Shown here: in pieces, positions 41,480 to 49,026 of the stretch
Layout: the number at the start of each line of letters is the position of its first letter
How positions within the stretch are numbered: the stretch's first letter is position 1
Assembly (NCBI RefSeq): GCF_019890675.1
Contig: NZ_JAIOAA010000001.1
Span: 496,001-560,000 of the forward strand
DNA: 64,000 bases
DNA from: Micromonospora sp. PLK6-60
GTDB taxonomy: Bacteria > Actinomycetota > Actinomycetes > Mycobacteriales > Micromonosporaceae
Reading direction: 5' to 3'
Made by a program: the position numbers and the translations under genes
Notes under the pieces: generated by a model
Told to the model about the DNA's origin: nothing
The model's database searches: none
Seen by the model: the letters and a program-made list of their open reading frames with translations, nothing else

Positions 41480-42394
41480 TCACCAACCGCTCTGGTCACA
41501 CACCCCGTCGGCGTCCTGGGGTTCGGCCTGCAGGGTGGCGTGCTCGATGCCGAACCGGTCGTGCAGCACCTGACGGGACCCGGCCAGCACGGCGGCCAGG
41601 TCGCCGCGGCGGGCGAGGATCAGGTGCGCCGAGGCCACCTCCATGCCCGAGGTGAGGGTCCACACGTGCAGGTCGTGGACGTCGGCGACGCCGTCGACCG
41701 CGGCCAGCGCGTCGCGGACCTCGGTGACGTCCAGGTGCGGCGGGGCGGCCTGCACCAGCACGCGCAGGGCCGCCCGGCCCAGCCGGTAGGTGCGGGGCAG
41801 GATGAACAGGCCGACCGCCACGGCTATGATCGGGTCGGCGTACCACCAGTCGGTGAGGGCGATGACCGCCGCGGCGACGATCACCCCGACGGAGCTGAAC
41901 AGGTCGCCCAGCACCTCCAGGTAGGCGCCGCGCACGTTCAGGCTCTCCGTCGCGCCGGCGCGCAGCAGCAGGAACGCCCCGATGTTCGCCAGCAGGCCCG
42001 CCACCGCCACGACCAGCATCGGTCCGGCGAGCACCTCGGGCGGCTCGGCGAACCGGCGCACCGCCTCCACGAGCACGTAGATCGCCACGCCGAAGAGCAG
42101 CACGGCGTTGGCCAGCGCGGCGAGCACCTCCATCCGGTAGAGGCCGAAGGTGCGCTGCCCGTCGCGGGAGGCCCGGCTCGCCGCGCTGATCGCGGCCAGC
42201 GCCATCCCGATGCCGAGCACGTCGGTGAACATGTGCCCGGCGTCGGACAGCAGCGCCAGGGAACCGGTCAGCCCGGCGGCGACCGCCTCGACCAGCATGA
42301 ACCCGGCGAGGATGCCGAAGGCCGCCCAGAGCCGCCCCCGGTGCTTCTCGCCGGCGCGCAGCACCTGCGCACCGTGGTCGTGCCCCGCTCCCAT
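41480..42394 (-). CDS. Cation diffusion facilitator (zinc/divalent-metal exporter)
   Basis: A 304-residue CDF protein of the CzcD/ZitB type: His-rich N-terminus (MGAGHDHGAQ), six membrane helices, the HxxxD/DxxxD metal sites in LLSDAGHMFTDVLG and LEVLGDLFSSVG, and a cytoplasmic C-terminal domain with VHDLHVWTL and EHATLQAEP histidines. It exports Zn2+ and related ions in exchange for protons. ATG 42394 has GGAAGG upstream. Its promoter carries an inverted repeat (42440-42454), so it is probably metal-regulated. Confidence 0.9.
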   Translation of the reverse strand: MGAGHDHGAQVLRAGEKHRGRLWAAFGILAGFMLVEAVAAGLTGSLALLSDAGHMFTDVLGIGMALAAISAASRASRDGQRTFGLYRMEVLAALANAVLLFGVAIYVLVEAVRRFAEPPEVLAGPMLVVAVAGLLANIGAFLLLRAGATESLNVRGAYLEVLGDLFSSVGVIVAAAVIALTDWWYADPIIAVAVGLFILPRTYRLGRAALRVLVQAAPPHLDVTEVRDALAAVDGVADVHDLHVWTLTSGMEVASAHLILARRGDLAAVLAGSRQVLHDRFGIEHATLQAEPQDADGVCDQSGW

Positions 42395-42425
42395 GACGCC
42401 CTTCCTTCCCCGTCCACCCCCGGTC

Positions 42426-42454
42426 AACATATGCTCACATTGCAATAAGTGCAA
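42426..42454 (-). promoter_or_regulatory. CDF promoter with overlapping inverted repeat
   Basis: On the minus strand, -35 TTGCAC (plus 42449-42454) and -10 TATGTT (plus 42426-42431) are 17 bp apart. TTGCAATAAGTGCAA (42440-42454), a perfect 5-5-5 inverted repeat, covers the -35 and part of the spacer. This is where a metalloregulatory repressor of the ArsR/SmtB or similar type would act. Confidence 0.65.
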
Positions 42455-42601
42455 GCGACTGCCTCCACCGATGGGCGGGACCGGTGCGGGCGGCTGGACC
42501 GGTTCGTCCGCGGCGGCTGCGCCGCACTCGACCAGCACGGGCCCTGGATGTCGGAGGTCGCCGAGTTCGAGCGCGCGCGTCGCCGGCGCGACGCCCGGTA
42601 G
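42449..42601 (+). CDS. Possible 50-residue ORF or gene remnant
   Basis: GTG 42449 opens a frame of 50 codons ending at TAG 42599-42601, with protein-like composition (GRLDRFVRGGCAALDQHG, then WMSEVAEFERARR). It has no RBS and starts inside the CDF promoter. It could be the C-terminal remnant of a lost gene or chance. The rest of the 42395-42724 interval shows nothing beyond the CDF promoter. Confidence 0.2.
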   Translation: MQATASTDGRDRCGRLDRFVRGGCAALDQHGPWMSEVAEFERARRRRDAR

Positions 42602-42724
42602 TCCGGCCCGCCGGCACCACCACAGCGGCCTGCGGCGGCGGGCGCCGCGCCGGACCGGGGCAACCCGCACAGAGCGGCGACCCGTCAAGGTTTGTGCAGG
42701 TCAGAGGCGGGTAAGTGGCGGCTC

Positions 42725-42874
42725 ATGATCGCATTGATCGTTGCTCTACTGGTGGTGTGGCTGGTGCTGGCGATCGTCGGCCTGGCGGTCAAGGGCTTGT
42801 TCTGGCTGTTCGTGGTCGGGGCGATCCTCTTCATCGCGACCGCGATCATCGGCTGGGTCCGCAGACGCGTGTAG
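42725..42874 (+). CDS. Small hydrophobic membrane protein (49 aa)
   Basis: Starts MIALIVALLVVWLVLAIVG, with a second hydrophobic stretch and an arginine-rich end, so two short membrane helices joined by a Lys-Gly-Leu turn. GAGGCGGG precedes the ATG. I recognise the general look of small actinobacterial membrane proteins but no named family. Its 3' 129 bp lie antisense to the end of the TetR gene on the other strand. Confidence 0.6.
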   Translation: MIALIVALLVVWLVLAIVGLAVKGLFWLFVVGAILFIATAIIGWVRRRV

Positions 42875-43450
42875 GGCCGCTCGGCCGCGGACCAGCGGCA
42901 GGTAGACCTCGTCGACGATCTCCACCAGGACGTCGTCCGGCGCGGTCTGGGCGCCCCGCACGACGTACTCGTTGCGCAGCAGCACCACCGCGACGGTGGC
43001 CACCCGGGGATGCAGTGCCGACGCCGGCGCCTCGCCGCGGGTGACCGCGCGTTCGAGTACGCCGAGCCAGAGCCGCGAGCCCGCGTCCGCCGACGCCGCC
43101 CGCAGGCCGGCGAGCAGGTCCGCCTCGGCCGCCGCGGCGGCCAGCAGGTCGCGCTGCACCGCGCCCAGCGGTGAGGAGAACTGCCGGTTGACCCGGCGCA
43201 GCAGCTCCAGCACGTCCTCGCGGAGGCTGCCGGTGTCGGGCACGTCGGTGGCGGCGTCGGCCAGCCGGCCGTAGGCGGCGATGCCCAGCGCCGCCTTGCC
43301 CGGCCAGCGGCGGTACACCGCGTTCTTGTTGGTCCCCGCCCGCCGCGCGACGGCCTCCATGGTCAGCCCGGCGTATCCGGACTCGACCAGCTCGTCGGCG
43401 GCGGCCTGCAGGATCGCGTCCGCCAGCACCACGCCGCGCCGTCGCTTCAC
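42746..43450 (-). CDS. TetR-family transcriptional repressor
   Basis: A 234-residue protein. Residues 8-60 form the TetR DNA-binding domain (DAILQAAADELVESG, then MEAVARRAGTNKNAVYRRW). The helical ligand-binding domain runs to about residue 190. The last 45 residues are charged and disordered-looking (HASADPADDRGRDEEDRPDH and onward) and are encoded antisense to a small membrane-protein gene. The start is GTG 43450. Two palindromes lie between it and the divergent TIM-barrel gene; they are the probable operators for both genes. Confidence 0.87.
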   Translation of the reverse strand: MKRRRGVVLADAILQAAADELVESGYAGLTMEAVARRAGTNKNAVYRRWPGKAALGIAAYGRLADAATDVPDTGSLREDVLELLRRVNRQFSSPLGAVQRDLLAAAAAEADLLAGLRAASADAGSRLWLGVLERAVTRGEAPASALHPRVATVAVVLLRNEYVVRGAQTAPDDVLVEIVDEVYLPLVRGRAALHASADPADDRGRDEEDRPDHEQPEQALDRQADDRQHQPHHQ

Positions 43451-43460
43451 CGCCCCATCG

Positions 43461-43504
43461 TAGGGTACGCGCCGTCCCCTTTTTAGGGTACGTGCCGTAC
43501 CCTA
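43461..43504. promoter_or_regulatory. Two TetR operators in the divergent promoter
   Basis: AGGGTACGTGCCGTACCCT (43485-43503) is a perfect 8-3-8 palindrome, extended by one T/A pair. An imperfect copy starts with the same TAGGGTACG at 43461, 23 bp away. The right half contains TACCCT (43498-43503), a plausible -10 seven bases before the ATG at 43510, so repressor binding would block the start of a leaderless transcript. Confidence 0.75.
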
Positions 43505-43509
43505 TCGGC

Positions 43510-44511
43510 ATGCGTACCCGAGGAATCACCTACGACACCGGCTGGGCCCTCGGCCCCGGCCCCACCACGTACGAGCCGTTCGACCCCGAAGCGGTCCGCC
43601 AGGACCTGCGGGTGATCCGCGACGAGCTGCACTGCACCGCCGTACGGATCACCGGCAGCCGACCCGAGCGGCTGGAGGTCGCCGCCCGGCACGCCGCCGA
43701 CGCGGGCCTGGAGGTCTGGTTCTCGCCCTTCACCAACGACCTGACCACCGAGGAACTGCTGGACGTGCTCGCCGACTGCGCCGAGCGCGCCGAGCGGCTG
43801 CGCCGCGACGGCGCCGAGGTCGTGCTGCTCACCGGGGCGGAGCTGACCCTGTTCACCCGCGGTTTCCTGCCCGGCGACACCCTGGACGAACGGCTCGCAC
43901 TGCTGTCCCGGCCGGACGAGTTGCGCGAGGTCTTCCCCACGATCCCGCCCCGGCTCAACGCGTTCCTCGCCGCGGCCGTGGCCCGGGTCCGCGAGCGCTT
44001 CGGCGGCCGGGTCAGCTACGCCGCCCTGCCCTCCGAGCGGGTCGACTGGGCACCCTTCGACGTCATCGGGGTGGACCTGTACCGCTCGAAGGAGAACGCC
44101 GACATCTACGAGCACGCCCTGCGGGTGCTCGCCGAACAGGGCAAGCCGGTGGCGGTGACCGAGTTCGGCTGCACCACGTACCGTGGCGCGGCGGACCTCG
44201 GCGCCCGGGGCGCGTTCCTGGTCGAGTGGGACGGCACCCAGGGGCGGGAGTTGACCCGGGAGCTGGAGCGCGACGAGCAGGAGCAGGCGCGGTATCTGCG
44301 CGAGCTGGTCGAGGTGTACGAGCGCGAGCCGGTGGACGCGGCGTTCTGGTGCACCTTCGCGGCGCGCAACCTGCCGCACCGGCCCGACGGCGGCCGGGCC
44401 GACCTCGACCTCGCCTCGTACGGCCTGGTCAAGGTCCTCGACTCGGGGCGGTGGGAGCCCAAGGCCGCGTTCCACGCCATGGCCGAGGTCTACGCGCCCC
44501 GCCCTGACTGA
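43510..44511 (+). CDS. TIM-barrel protein of the glycosidase-like type sometimes named abortive infection protein
   Basis: A 333-residue soluble protein starting MRTRGITYDTGWALGPGP. Strands CTAVRITGSRPERL, LEVWFSPFTND, EVVLLTGAELTLFTRG, FDVIGVDLYRSKEN, PVAVTEFGCTTYRGA and DAAFWCTFAARN suggest a (beta/alpha)8 barrel with Glu in the GAEL and TEFG positions, like retaining glycosidases. Related proteins are often labelled abortive phage infection in databases, with no mechanism that I know of. There is no RBS; the operator-overlapping -10 lies 7 nt upstream, so a leaderless mRNA under TetR control is likely. A strong hairpin follows the gene. Confidence 0.7.
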   Translation: MRTRGITYDTGWALGPGPTTYEPFDPEAVRQDLRVIRDELHCTAVRITGSRPERLEVAARHAADAGLEVWFSPFTNDLTTEELLDVLADCAERAERLRRDGAEVVLLTGAELTLFTRGFLPGDTLDERLALLSRPDELREVFPTIPPRLNAFLAAAVARVRERFGGRVSYAALPSERVDWAPFDVIGVDLYRSKENADIYEHALRVLAEQGKPVAVTEFGCTTYRGAADLGARGAFLVEWDGTQGRELTRELERDEQEQARYLRELVEVYEREPVDAAFWCTFAARNLPHRPDGGRADLDLASYGLVKVLDSGRWEPKAAFHAMAEVYAPRPD

Positions 44512-44530
44512 CGGTTTCCCCGGCGTTTCC

Positions 44531-44567
44531 GGCGTGGGTCGGCAGGTCTTGCGAGCCGACCCACGCC
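44531..44567 (+). terminator. Terminator hairpin after the TIM-barrel gene
   Basis: GGCGTGGGTCGGC (44531-44543) pairs perfectly with GCCGACCCACGCC (44555-44567), 11-nt loop, 19 bp after the stop codon. Confidence 0.8.
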
Positions 44568-44573
44568 GCCGCT

Positions 44574-44589
44574 ATGTTAGCGATAACAT
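44574..44589 (+). promoter_or_regulatory. LacI-type operator at the GH127 promoter
   Basis: ATGTTAGCGATAACAT is a perfect palindrome (6-bp arms, GCGA centre). TATGTT at 44573-44578 could be the -10, so binding would block initiation. The gene start follows 180 bp downstream; the rest of the leader shows nothing recognisable. It is the best-matching member of the six-site set in this locus. Confidence 0.75.
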
Positions 44590-44769
44590 CGATGTGTTCG
44601 CATCGCTCGTTGTGAGGTCGCCGGCCGTGCCCCGGCGACCGTCCGGGACACGGCGCGCCACCTGCGGACCACCCCGTCGTGCCATGCCCGACGCCCGCCC
44701 CGGCTCGGGCAGTTCCCCGCTGCGCCCGCCCGTCGCGTCACCACCACCGCCCCTGGCAAGGAGCCCGCG

Positions 44770-47526
44770 ATGCCCTCTCCGTTCCTGAACCGCCGTCTTC
44801 TCCTGCGGGCCGCCGGCGCGACCGCCGTCGCCTCCGCGGCGGGGTCCGTCGTCGGACCCCTCGTCCGGTCGGGCGCCGCCGGCGCCGCCCTGCCCCCGGT
44901 CCGCGCCGACATCGGCGTCTCGGCGTACGCCTTCGACCCCGGCCAGGTGCGGCTGACCGCCAGCCGCTGGCAGGACAACCAGAACCGCACCCTCAACTAC
45001 CTGCGCTTCGTCGACGTCAACCGGCTGCTCTACAACTTCCGGGCCAACCATCGCCTCTCCACCGGCGGCGCCGCCACGAACGGCGGCTGGGACGCCCCGA
45101 CGTTCCCCTTCCGCACCCACGTCCAGGGGCACTTCCTCACCGCCTGGGCGCAGGCGTGGGCGGTGCTCGGCGACACCACCTGCCGGGACAAGGCCAACCA
45201 GATGGTCGCCGAGCTGGCCAGGTGCCAGGCCAACAACGGCGCCGCCGGCTTCAACACCGGCTACCTGTCCGGCTTCCCGGAGTCCGACTTCACCGCCCTC
45301 GAGGCGCGCACCCTGAACAACGGCAACGTGCCGTACTACTGCATCCACAAGACGCTGGCCGGGCTGCTCGACGTGTGGCGGCTCATCGGCAACAACCAGG
45401 CCCGCGACGTCCTGCTGGCGCTCGCCGGCTGGGTCGACTGGCGCACCGGCCGGCTCACCTCGACCCAGCTGCAGGCCATGCTGGGCACCGAGTTCGGCGG
45501 CATGAACGCCGTGCTGACCGACGTGTACCAGCAGACCGGCGACGGCCGGTGGCTGACCGCCGCGCAACGGTTCGACCACGCCGCGGTGTTCAACCCGCTC
45601 GCGGCCAATTCCGACCAGCTCAACGGGCTGCACGCCAACACCCAGGTGCCGAAGTGGATCGGCGCGGCCCGGGAGTTCAAGGCCACCGGCACCACCCGCT
45701 ACCGGGACATCGCCACCAACGCCTGGAACATGACCGTCAACGCGCACACCTACGCCATCGGCGGCAACAGCCAGGCCGAGCACTTCCGCGCCCCCAACGC
45801 CATCGCCGGCTACCTGCGCAACGACACCTGCGAGGCGTGCAACACGTACAACATGCTCCGGCTGACCCGGGAGCTGTGGCTGCTCGACCCCGGGCGGACC
45901 GCCTACTTCGACTTCTACGAGCGGGCACTGATCAACCACCTGATCGGGGCGCAGAACCCGGCCGACAGCCACGGCCACATCACCTACTTCACCCCGTTGC
46001 AGCCGGGCGGGCGGCGCGGCGTGGGCCCGGCGTGGGGCGGCGGCACCTGGAGCACCGACTACAACTCCTTCTGGTGCTGCCAGGGCACCGGCCTGGAGAG
46101 CAACACCACGCTGATGGACGCCATCTACTTCCACAACGGCAGCACGCTGACCGTGAACCTGTTCATGCCGTCGGTGCTCACCTGGTCGCAGCGGGGCATC
46201 ACGGTCACCCAGAGCACCAACTACCCGGCCGGCGACACCACCACGCTGACCGTCAGCGGCAGCGTCGGCGGGTCGTGGACGATGCGCATCCGCATCCCGG
46301 CCTGGACGACGGGCGCCACGGTCGCCGTCAACGGCGTGGCGCAGGACATCGCCACCACGCCGGGGACGTACGCCGCCCTGACCCGCTCGTGGACCGACGG
46401 CGACACGGTCACCGTACGGCTGCCGATGCGGGTGCAGACACTGCCCGCGAACGACAACCCGAACGTGGTGGCGCTCAGCTACGGACCGGTGGTGCTCTCC
46501 GGCAACTACGGCAACACGGCGCTTTCCGCGCTGCCCACGCTCGTCACCGCCTCGGTCACCCGGACCAGCAGCACCGCGCTCAGCTTCACCGCCACCGCCA
46601 ACGGGTCCACGGTCAACCTTGGGCCGTTCCACGACGCGCACGGGCACAACTACACCGTCTACTGGAGCGCCAACGGTCAGACCGGGGGCACCGCCGGCGC
46701 CACCTTCCGGCTGGTCAACGCCGCCAGCGGTCTGGTGCTGGGCGTCGAGAACATGTCCACCGCCGACGGCGCCCCGGCCCTGCAGTGGGCGGACAACGGC
46801 ACCGCCGACCACGACTGGGAACTCCTGGTCGACGGCAGCGCGGTCCGGCTGCGCAACGCCAACAGCGGCAAGGTGCTCGGCGTGCAGAACATGTCGACCG
46901 CGGACAACGCCCAGGTGGTGCAGTGGTCGAACACCGGGACGGCCGACCACCGGTGGACCGTCGGCGACGTCGGCGACGGCTCCCACAAGATCCGCAACGG
47001 CAACTCCGGCAAGCTGCTGGCCCTGCTCAACGGCAACACCGCGCAGGGCGCCCGGGTGGTGCAGGACCCGGACAACGGCACGCCGGACAACCAGTGGCGG
47101 TTCGTGCCCAACGGCGCGCGCCGGATCCAGAACCTCGCCAGCGGCCTGGTCCTCGGCGTGCAGAACATGTCCACCGCCGACGGCGGCCTGGTGATCCAGT
47201 GGGGCGACACCGGCACCGCCGACCACCTCTGGACCGCGGTCGTGGACAGCGGCGGCTACCTGCGGCTGCGCAACTCCAACAGCGGCCGGGTGCTCGGCGT
47301 GGAGAACGCCGGCACCGCCAACGGCGCCCGGGTGCTGCAGTGGGCCGACAACGGCGCCGCCGACCACCGCTGGCGGCTGCGCTACGGCACCGGTGGTTAC
47401 TTCCGGATCCAGTGCGCCAACGGCGGGCGGGTCCTCGCGGTGACCGGCGGCTCGACGGCGCAGGGCGCCCAGGTCGTCATCTGGGACGACAACGGCACCA
47501 ACGACCACCTCTGGCGGTTCGTGTAG
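44770..47526 (+). CDS. Tat-exported GH127 (DUF1680) beta-L-arabinofuranosidase with ricin-type lectin repeats
   Basis: A 918-residue secreted enzyme. A twin-arginine signal is seen (NRRLLLRAAGATAVASA). The GH127/DUF1680 (alpha/alpha)6 barrel spans about 50-480: NDTCEACNTYNML near 353 and FWCCQGTGLES near 436 give the Cys residues and Glu that bind zinc and act as thiol nucleophile in this family. Beta-sandwich domains run to about 635. From about 645 to the end there are six QxW-like repeats (for example GLVLGVENMSTADG then HDWELL), i.e. two ricin-B/CBM13-like trefoils. Predicted to release L-arabinofuranose from glycans or glycoproteins outside the cell; alpha versus beta linkage cannot be read. 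A LacI operator lies upstream. Confidence 0.85.
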   Translation: MPSPFLNRRLLLRAAGATAVASAAGSVVGPLVRSGAAGAALPPVRADIGVSAYAFDPGQVRLTASRWQDNQNRTLNYLRFVDVNRLLYNFRANHRLSTGGAATNGGWDAPTFPFRTHVQGHFLTAWAQAWAVLGDTTCRDKANQMVAELARCQANNGAAGFNTGYLSGFPESDFTALEARTLNNGNVPYYCIHKTLAGLLDVWRLIGNNQARDVLLALAGWVDWRTGRLTSTQLQAMLGTEFGGMNAVLTDVYQQTGDGRWLTAAQRFDHAAVFNPLAANSDQLNGLHANTQVPKWIGAAREFKATGTTRYRDIATNAWNMTVNAHTYAIGGNSQAEHFRAPNAIAGYLRNDTCEACNTYNMLRLTRELWLLDPGRTAYFDFYERALINHLIGAQNPADSHGHITYFTPLQPGGRRGVGPAWGGGTWSTDYNSFWCCQGTGLESNTTLMDAIYFHNGSTLTVNLFMPSVLTWSQRGITVTQSTNYPAGDTTTLTVSGSVGGSWTMRIRIPAWTTGATVAVNGVAQDIATTPGTYAALTRSWTDGDTVTVRLPMRVQTLPANDNPNVVALSYGPVVLSGNYGNTALSALPTLVTASVTRTSSTALSFTATANGSTVNLGPFHDAHGHNYTVYWSANGQTGGTAGATFRLVNAASGLVLGVENMSTADGAPALQWADNGTADHDWELLVDGSAVRLRNANSGKVLGVQNMSTADNAQVVQWSNTGTADHRWTVGDVGDGSHKIRNGNSGKLLALLNGNTAQGARVVQDPDNGTPDNQWRFVPNGARRIQNLASGLVLGVQNMSTADGGLVIQWGDTGTADHLWTAVVDSGGYLRLRNSNSGRVLGVENAGTANGARVLQWADNGAADHRWRLRYGTGGYFRIQCANGGRVLAVTGGSTAQGAQVVIWDDNGTNDHLWRFV

Positions 47527-47532
47527 CCGCTC

Positions 47533-47603
47533 CGGTCAGGGGCGTTGACACCGGCCCTGACCGCTCCGGCCCGGGGTGTGGGCGGCAGGTCCGCCCGCGC
47601 CCC
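47533..47603. terminator. Bidirectional terminators between GH127 and lacI-type genes
   Basis: A 9-bp perfect stem (47533-47541 with 47555-47563) follows the GH127 stop by 6 bp. A second stem (47573-47585 with 47591-47603, 13 bp with two G-T wobbles, 5-nt loop) lies 41 bp past the stop of the convergent regulator gene. Confidence 0.65.
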
Positions 47604-47644
47604 GGGGCCGGTGGTGCTCCCCGCCGGCCCCGTGTCGGCCGGGC

Positions 47645-48649
47645 TCAGCGGCGGGGCGGCCCGGCGACGCTGCCGCGGGCGACCAGCCTCGGCGCGATGG
47701 TGCGACGCAGCGCGCCGTTGCTGACCGACTCGATCTGGGTCAGCAGCATCTCCAGGCTGGCCCGGGCCACCGCGGCGAAGTCCGGCCGCACGGTGGTCAG
47801 CGGCGGGATGAAGTATGCCGCCTCCGGCACGTCGTCGAAGCCCACCACGCTGATGTCGTCGGGCACCCGGCGGCCGTGCTCGTACAGGGCACGCAGCACG
47901 CCGAGGGCGAGGTGGTCGTTCGCGGTGAAGACCGCGGTGACCTCGGGCATCCGGGCCAGCATCTGGCCGCACCGGTAGCCGGCCGCCGCCGACCAGTCCG
48001 CCGGCACCAGCGGCGGGACCTCCACGCCGGCCGCCGCCAACGCCTCCCGCCAGCCCTGGATCCGGCCGGCGCTGTCGAACCAGTCCGAGGGCCCGGAGAC
48101 GTGCCAGACCGTACGGTGCCCGGCGTCGAGCAGGTGCTGCGTGGCGGCCCGCGCGCCGGCGACCTGGTCGACCGTCACCAGCGGCACCGGCCCGTCCGGG
48201 TCGCCGTCGACGGTGACCAGCGGGACGTCCTTCGGCAGCCGCGCCAGGGCCTCGCCGGCCGACTCGACCGGCGCGATCACCACCACCCCGGCGACCCGGT
48301 GCGCCAGGTGCCGCTCGACGGCGGCCGAGATGGACCGGTGGTCGAGATCCCGCACGCTGCCCACGCTGACCGCGAAGCCCGCCTCGGCGGCGGCCTGTTC
48401 GAGGGCGGCGAGCAGCGACGCCGGGCCGTAGAGGGTGGTGTTCTGGGCGACCACGCCGATCACCTGGGACCGGCCGGTGACCAGCGCGCGGGCGGCGCGG
48501 TTGGGCCGGTAGCCGAGTTCGGTGATGGCGGCCTGCACCCGCAGCCGGGTCTGCTCGCGCACGTTGGGATGCCCGTTCAACACCCGGGACACCGTCTGGT
48601 GCGAGACACCGGCGAGCCGGGCCACGTCAGTCATCGCAGGACCGCGCAC
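47645..48649 (-). CDS. LacI-family repressor, probable regulator of the arabinose locus
   Basis: A 334-residue repressor starting MRGPAMTDVARLAGVSHQ. The N-terminal helix-turn-helix (MTDVARLAGVSHQTVSRVLN) and hinge ELGYRPNRAARALVTGRS are followed by the periplasmic-binding-protein-like effector domain (GVVAQNTTLYGP to GFDDVPEAAYFIPPLTT). GTG 48649 is chosen because GGGAG sits 5 nt upstream and the HTH then begins at residue 6 as usual. Six similar palindromes at the promoters of the glycosidase genes and the ara operon are its likely targets; none is seen in front of its own gene. The effector is probably L-arabinose or an arabino-oligosaccharide (inference). Confidence 0.88.
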   Translation of the reverse strand: MRGPAMTDVARLAGVSHQTVSRVLNGHPNVREQTRLRVQAAITELGYRPNRAARALVTGRSQVIGVVAQNTTLYGPASLLAALEQAAAEAGFAVSVGSVRDLDHRSISAAVERHLAHRVAGVVVIAPVESAGEALARLPKDVPLVTVDGDPDGPVPLVTVDQVAGARAATQHLLDAGHRTVWHVSGPSDWFDSAGRIQGWREALAAAGVEVPPLVPADWSAAAGYRCGQMLARMPEVTAVFTANDHLALGVLRALYEHGRRVPDDISVVGFDDVPEAAYFIPPLTTVRPDFAAVARASLEMLLTQIESVSNGALRRTIAPRLVARGSVAGPPRR

Positions 48650-48919
48650 GGCCACTCCCTTTCCCACGCCAGGCGGGACCGCGGCCCGTCGACGTCGACC
48701 GGGGCGGCCCGGATGCCCAATCCCGCTCCCGCTGCCGCCACGGCGGAGCAGCTCCGCCGGTGGCCGACACTGGATCGCGGACAGTCTACGCCAGTTCCGG
48801 TACGGGTCGGAGCACCGCGCAGCCCACTGATTGGCAGCTCAATGTCGGGCCCGGCGACGAATTGGCGGACATCATTCCCGCGGTACCGCTCCCCACAACC
48901 GGCGGGCTACCGGGAATTA

Positions 48920-48969
48920 CCGAAAGGCCTGTTCCGTGCCCGTGGTGGCGCGCGGAACAGGCCTTTCGG
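48920..48969 (-). terminator. Long perfect hairpin downstream of the GH43 gene
   Basis: CCGAAAGGCCTGTTCCG (48920-48936) pairs perfectly with its complement (48953-48969), 17-bp stem, 16-nt loop, ending 58 bp after the GH43 stop. The interval 48650-49026 otherwise contains only the lacI-type gene's upstream region, with no operator I can recognise. Confidence 0.7.
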
Positions 48970-49026
48970 CAGCGGTCAATTGCTATCCCCCGCCGACCCC
49001 GGCGGAGGGGCCTACGGTGAGCAACC

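Noticed and set aside
44572-47508. 978-codon minus-strand frame antisense to GH127
   Set aside because: Low-complexity Val/Gly/Arg composition; the plus strand encodes a clear secreted enzyme.
46700-47520. Regularly spaced DNA repeats resembling a repeat array or CRISPR
   Set aside because: They are the coding repeats of ricin-type lectin modules (GVQNMSTAD-like); spacing is a multiple of three and the copies diverge at third positions.
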